A DNA stretch of 64,000 nt from assembly GCA_964451325.1 (NCBI GenBank), contig CAYVHO010000002.1, positions 186,001 through 250,000 on the forward strand, in the 5' to 3' direction. The notes under the pieces were generated by a model. The model was given only the letters and a program-made list of their open reading frames with translations. It was not told the DNA's origin and did no database searches. Positions within the stretch are counted from its first letter, which is position 1. Each line of letters opens with the position of its first letter. Of the stretch, positions 61,452 through 64,000 are shown one piece after another. The stretch is from JAADHI01 sp964451325 (GTDB lineage Bacteria; Nitrospirota; Nitrospiria; SBBL01; JAADHI01). The position numbers and the translations under genes are program-made.

Positions 61452-62209
61452 ACAAAGAAGCCGTGGTCTATTTTGTTGGAGCGGGGCCGGGCGACCCGGA
61501 ATTGATTACACTCAAAGGCAAGCGTTTGCTTGAAGCCGCAGATCTCGTGGTTTATGCGGGCAGTTTGATTCCAAAAGCCGTGTTGTCTCACGCAAAAAAC
61601 GCGGAAATTCATGACAGTGCGGCACTCACCTTGGAAGAAATTCTGGCACTTTTAGTGCCTGCGGCCAAAGCGGGGAAAAAGGTGGTGCGTTTGGCAACGG
61701 GAGACCCGTCCATTTACGGCACGATTGCAGAACATGCCGAAGGCCTGCGTGCAGAAGGCATTCGGTGTGAGATTGTACCGGGTGTCAGTTCCTTTACGGC
61801 GGCCGCTGCCGCGCTGGGAAAAGAACTCACCGTGCCCGATGTTGCACAAACGGTGATCTTGAGTCGTTGTGAAGGCCGAACGCCCGTCCCCGATCTGGAA
61901 AAATTGCCCTTGCTGGCGAAACATCAAACAACGCTTGTACTCTTTTTATCCATCACCCTGGTCAAAAAGATGCAGCAAGACTTACTCACGGCTTATCCCC
62001 CGGAGACACCCTGTGCCGTGGTGTACAGAGTGACCTGGCCCGATGAAAAAATTGTGCGCTGTGCATTGGCTGATCTGAGTACTGCTGTTAAAAAATCAAA
62101 AATCACAAAAACAGCACTGGTGATTGTCGGCAAAGCCCTAAGCGCTGAGGGCAAGCGCTCACTTTTGTACGATCCCACATTTAGTCATTCCTTTCGGCAG
62201 GGGAAGTGA
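61448..62209 (+). CDS. cbiF: Cobalt-precorrin-4 C11-methyltransferase
   Basis: SAM-dependent methyltransferase, 253 residues. VYFVGAGPGDPELITLKGKR, VYAGSLIPKAVL, RLATGDPSIYGTIAEH, IVPGVSSFTAAAAALGKELT and VYRVTWPDEKIV are the CbiF/CobM blocks. Start overlaps the previous stop by 4 bases (ATGA), and its end overlaps bluB by 4 (GTGA). Confidence 0.96.
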   Translation: MNKEAVVYFVGAGPGDPELITLKGKRLLEAADLVVYAGSLIPKAVLSHAKNAEIHDSAALTLEEILALLVPAAKAGKKVVRLATGDPSIYGTIAEHAEGLRAEGIRCEIVPGVSSFTAAAAALGKELTVPDVAQTVILSRCEGRTPVPDLEKLPLLAKHQTTLVLFLSITLVKKMQQDLLTAYPPETPCAVVYRVTWPDEKIVRCALADLSTAVKKSKITKTALVIVGKALSAEGKRSLLYDPTFSHSFRQGK

Positions 62210-62928
62210 CTAGAATAGCGCGAACCCGTTCCTTAATTTTTTATAATGAGCGAAATATGAATATCATCACTGAAGCCGAACGTGCTGCCGTTTACAAAAC
62301 CATTTACAGTCGTCGGGATACACGCGGCGAATTTAAAAGCGATGCCATCCCCGATGACATCTTGATGCGTATTTTAGATGCGGCCCATCACGCGCCGAGT
62401 GTGGGGTTTATGCAACCCTGGGATTTCATCATCGTGAAAGACCCTGAGATCAAAAAGAAGATCAAGGCGGGCTTTGAAGTGGCGCACAAAGAAGCGGCGG
62501 AGATGTTTTCTGAAGACAAACAGGCTCAATACAAGTCCTTCAAATTGGAAGGCATCGTCGAAGCGCCTGTGGGCATTTGCATCACCTGTGATCGCAGTCG
62601 CACGGGCAATGTGGTCATCGGTCGCACGGCAAACCCTGAAATGGATCTCTATAGCGCGGTTTGTGCCGTGCAAAATTTATGGCTGGCGGCACGGGCTGAA
62701 AATATAGGTGTGGGCTGGATGAGCATTATCCATCACGATCGACTCAAAGCAATTTTAGGCATTCCTGAAAAAATCGTCCCCATTGCCTATTTGAATATGG
62801 GTTTCGTGCGTCATTTTTATGAACAACCCGAACTGGAAAAAAAGGGCTGGCTGCCACGCTTGCCGCTTTCATCCTTGTTACATTGGGATCAGTGGCAGGA
62901 ACAAGATACGGACAGGGAGACCCCTTAA
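62206..62928 (+). CDS. bluB: 5,6-dimethylbenzimidazole synthase
   Basis: Flavin destructase that makes DMB, the lower ligand of B12, from reduced FMN and O2. The 240 residues have VYKTIYSRRDTRGEF, HHAPSVGFMQPWDFIIV and IGRTANPEMDLYSAVCAVQN, as in BluB. The GTG at 62206 has AGGGG and a 4-base overlap with cbiF; ATG 62257 (17 codons later) matches the N-terminus of relatives better. Since BluB needs O2, the cell meets oxygen although its corrin pathway is the anaerobic type. Confidence 0.93.
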   Translation: MTRIARTRSLIFYNERNMNIITEAERAAVYKTIYSRRDTRGEFKSDAIPDDILMRILDAAHHAPSVGFMQPWDFIIVKDPEIKKKIKAGFEVAHKEAAEMFSEDKQAQYKSFKLEGIVEAPVGICITCDRSRTGNVVIGRTANPEMDLYSAVCAVQNLWLAARAENIGVGWMSIIHHDRLKAILGIPEKIVPIAYLNMGFVRHFYEQPELEKKGWLPRLPLSSLLHWDQWQEQDTDRETP

Positions 62929-62929
62929 A

Positions 62930-64000
62930 ATGTATGAAATCAATCCCTTCGATCTGGATGATACTGGCAAGGCTATCCACGGCGGCAAGGTTTTTACTTT
63001 TGCCCGTGCCCAAGGCTGTGATCCCTCTGAAATTTTAGATTTTAGTGCCAACATCAATCCACTGGGGCTTTCTCCTTTGGCAAAAGCCGCGATTTTGGAA
63101 AACCTGGATGATGTTGTGCATTACCCGGATCGTTTTTGTTCCGACTTGCGTGTCTTGCTGGCAAAAAAATATCGCATCAAGCCCGGACAAGTGTTGATTG
63201 GCAACGGTGCGACGGAGTTGATTCACCTCATTCCGAGGGCTTTGCATCTCAAAAAGATCCTCATTCCCGCGCCCAGCTTTTCTGAATATGAACGTGCTGC
63301 GCAGTTTGCCGGGGCCGAAGTGGTTTTTATGCCCTTGTCTGAGGAAAATGGCTATCGCCTGGATGTGCGAGCTTCAGTCGATTTGATCAACGACAATCAA
63401 AATAACGGCATCGACGCTGTTTTTCTCTGCAATCCTAATAACCCGACGGGCCACTTGCTTTCAAAAAAAGAAATCATCTCTATTCTAAAAGCTGCTTTTC
63501 ACTTAGGGGTGCTCGTGATTCTGGATGAAGCCTTTATTGATTTTACAGATGCCCCTTCTTTTGTGGGAGAAATTTCCTGGTATATCAACTTGATTGTCGT
63601 AAGAAGTTTCACAAAGTTTTATGCCATGCCGGGTTTACGCGCGGGTTATTTGGCCGCAAACGCAGCGACCGTCTCTCAAATTGAAGCCATCAAAGCCCCC
63701 TGGTCGGTCAACCATCTGGCCGCGATTGCGGCAGCGGCAGGTCTAAATGATAGGGCCTATATTAAAGCGACCCATCAATTGATTGAAACAGAACGATCCT
63801 ATTTGAGTGAAACCCTCTCAAAATTGCCGGGGATTGAGGTCTTCCCCTCGTCCACCAATTATTTGCTCTTCAAGCTCGGGGCAGAGACACCTGATGCCGA
63901 TGAGCTTTCAAAACGCCTCGGCCCTGGCAAAATTTTAATCCGAAGCTGTGAATCTTTTCGCGGACTCAGCGACCGTCATGTGCGTATTGCGGTTAGAACA
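62930..64000 (+). CDS. cobD: Threonine-phosphate decarboxylase (cut by window end)
   Basis: PLP enzyme that makes aminopropanol phosphate, the substrate for CbiB. The 357 codons in the window cover nearly the whole protein. N-terminal HGGKVFTFARAQG and DFSANINPLGLSP are CobD-specific (they separate it from HisC); then IGNGATELIHLI, CNPNNPTGHLL, DEAFIDF and the PLP lysine in VVRSFTKFYAMPGLRAGY. It begins one base after the bluB stop. Confidence 0.93.
   Translation, partial: MYEINPFDLDDTGKAIHGGKVFTFARAQGCDPSEILDFSANINPLGLSPLAKAAILENLDDVVHYPDRFCSDLRVLLAKKYRIKPGQVLIGNGATELIHLIPRALHLKKILIPAPSFSEYERAAQFAGAEVVFMPLSEENGYRLDVRASVDLINDNQNNGIDAVFLCNPNNPTGHLLSKKEIISILKAAFHLGVLVILDEAFIDFTDAPSFVGEISWYINLIVVRSFTKFYAMPGLRAGYLAANAATVSQIEAIKAPWSVNHLAAIAAAAGLNDRAYIKATHQLIETERSYLSETLSKLPGIEVFPSSTNYLLFKLGAETPDADELSKRLGPGKILIRSCESFRGLSDRHVRIAVRT

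Noticed and set aside
1..64000. CRISPR arrays, tRNA, rRNA, tmRNA, integrase or transposase genes
   Set aside because: None found on reading both strands; no regular spacer repeats, no tRNA-like cloverleaf noticed, no recombinase motifs in any frame.

Overview
The window is a 64 kb piece of a circular-type bacterial chromosome from a diderm (Gram-negative-envelope) bacterium. Outer-membrane proteins (MipA/OmpV, two TonB-dependent receptors), a lipoprotein and a periplasmic binding protein sit beside a complete Pup-proteasome locus (mpa-dop-pup-prcB-prcA-pafA). That combination is best known from Nitrospirota (Leptospirillum, Nitrospira) and a few uncultured diderm lineages, so a Nitrospirota-like organism is the best guess. 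This is inference from gene content; no rRNA gene is present to settle it.

Layout. 1-2 kb: start of topA and dprA (minus strand). 2-6.5 kb: accessory genes, namely a MipA/OmpV outer-membrane protein under a palindrome-covered promoter, a DUF2975/XRE pair, a SnoaL-like secreted protein, a divergent NmrA-type oxidoreductase/HxlR regulator pair with a palindromic operator, and an unlisted 56-codon small ORF. 6.5-14 kb: M23 peptidase and the proteasome/pupylation cluster. 14-31 kb: housekeeping genes (smpB, a dciA-like gene, gyrA, gyrB, dnaN, dnaA, a probable oriC, argJ, argC, rpsI, rplM, two bifunctional-nuclease paralogues, an FGGY kinase). 30.6-32 kb: a receptor-like chemotaxis protein overlapping an ODP-type di-iron oxygen-binding protein. 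32-35 kb: oligopeptidase A, a DUF493 protein and a zinc-ribbon protein. 35.2-38.8 kb: a small defence/conflict island (BrnT/BrnA plus a three-gene ABC-3C system with a DUF2326 ATPase). 38.9-41.7 kb: monothiol glutaredoxin, BolA, an MFS transporter and a lipoprotein thiol peroxidase.

42-64 kb is a cobalamin regulon on the plus strand. Three cobalamin riboswitches head three units: (1) BtuB-like receptor, cbiB, cbiA, cbiX, cbiC and a thioredoxin-like ferredoxin; (2) a secreted YncE-like beta-propeller and cobO; (3) a second TonB receptor, an uncharacterised protein, btuF-btuC-btuD, then cbiD, cbiET, cbiG, a cbiH-cbiL fusion, cbiF, bluB and cobD (cut by the window end). The set encodes the anaerobic (early cobalt insertion) corrin pathway, lower-ligand synthesis and B12/corrinoid uptake. 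cbiJ, cbiP, cobU, cobS and cobT are not seen and may lie beyond the window.

The most interesting points are a short dispersed palindromic repeat that has entered one of the riboswitches, the ABC-3C island with a nuclease-like first protein, the receptor/ODP gene pair, B12-regulated proteins of unknown role, a cbiD gene without a normal start codon, a lipoprotein thiol peroxidase lacking its resolving cysteine, and a hidden small ORF carrying a DNRPE motif.
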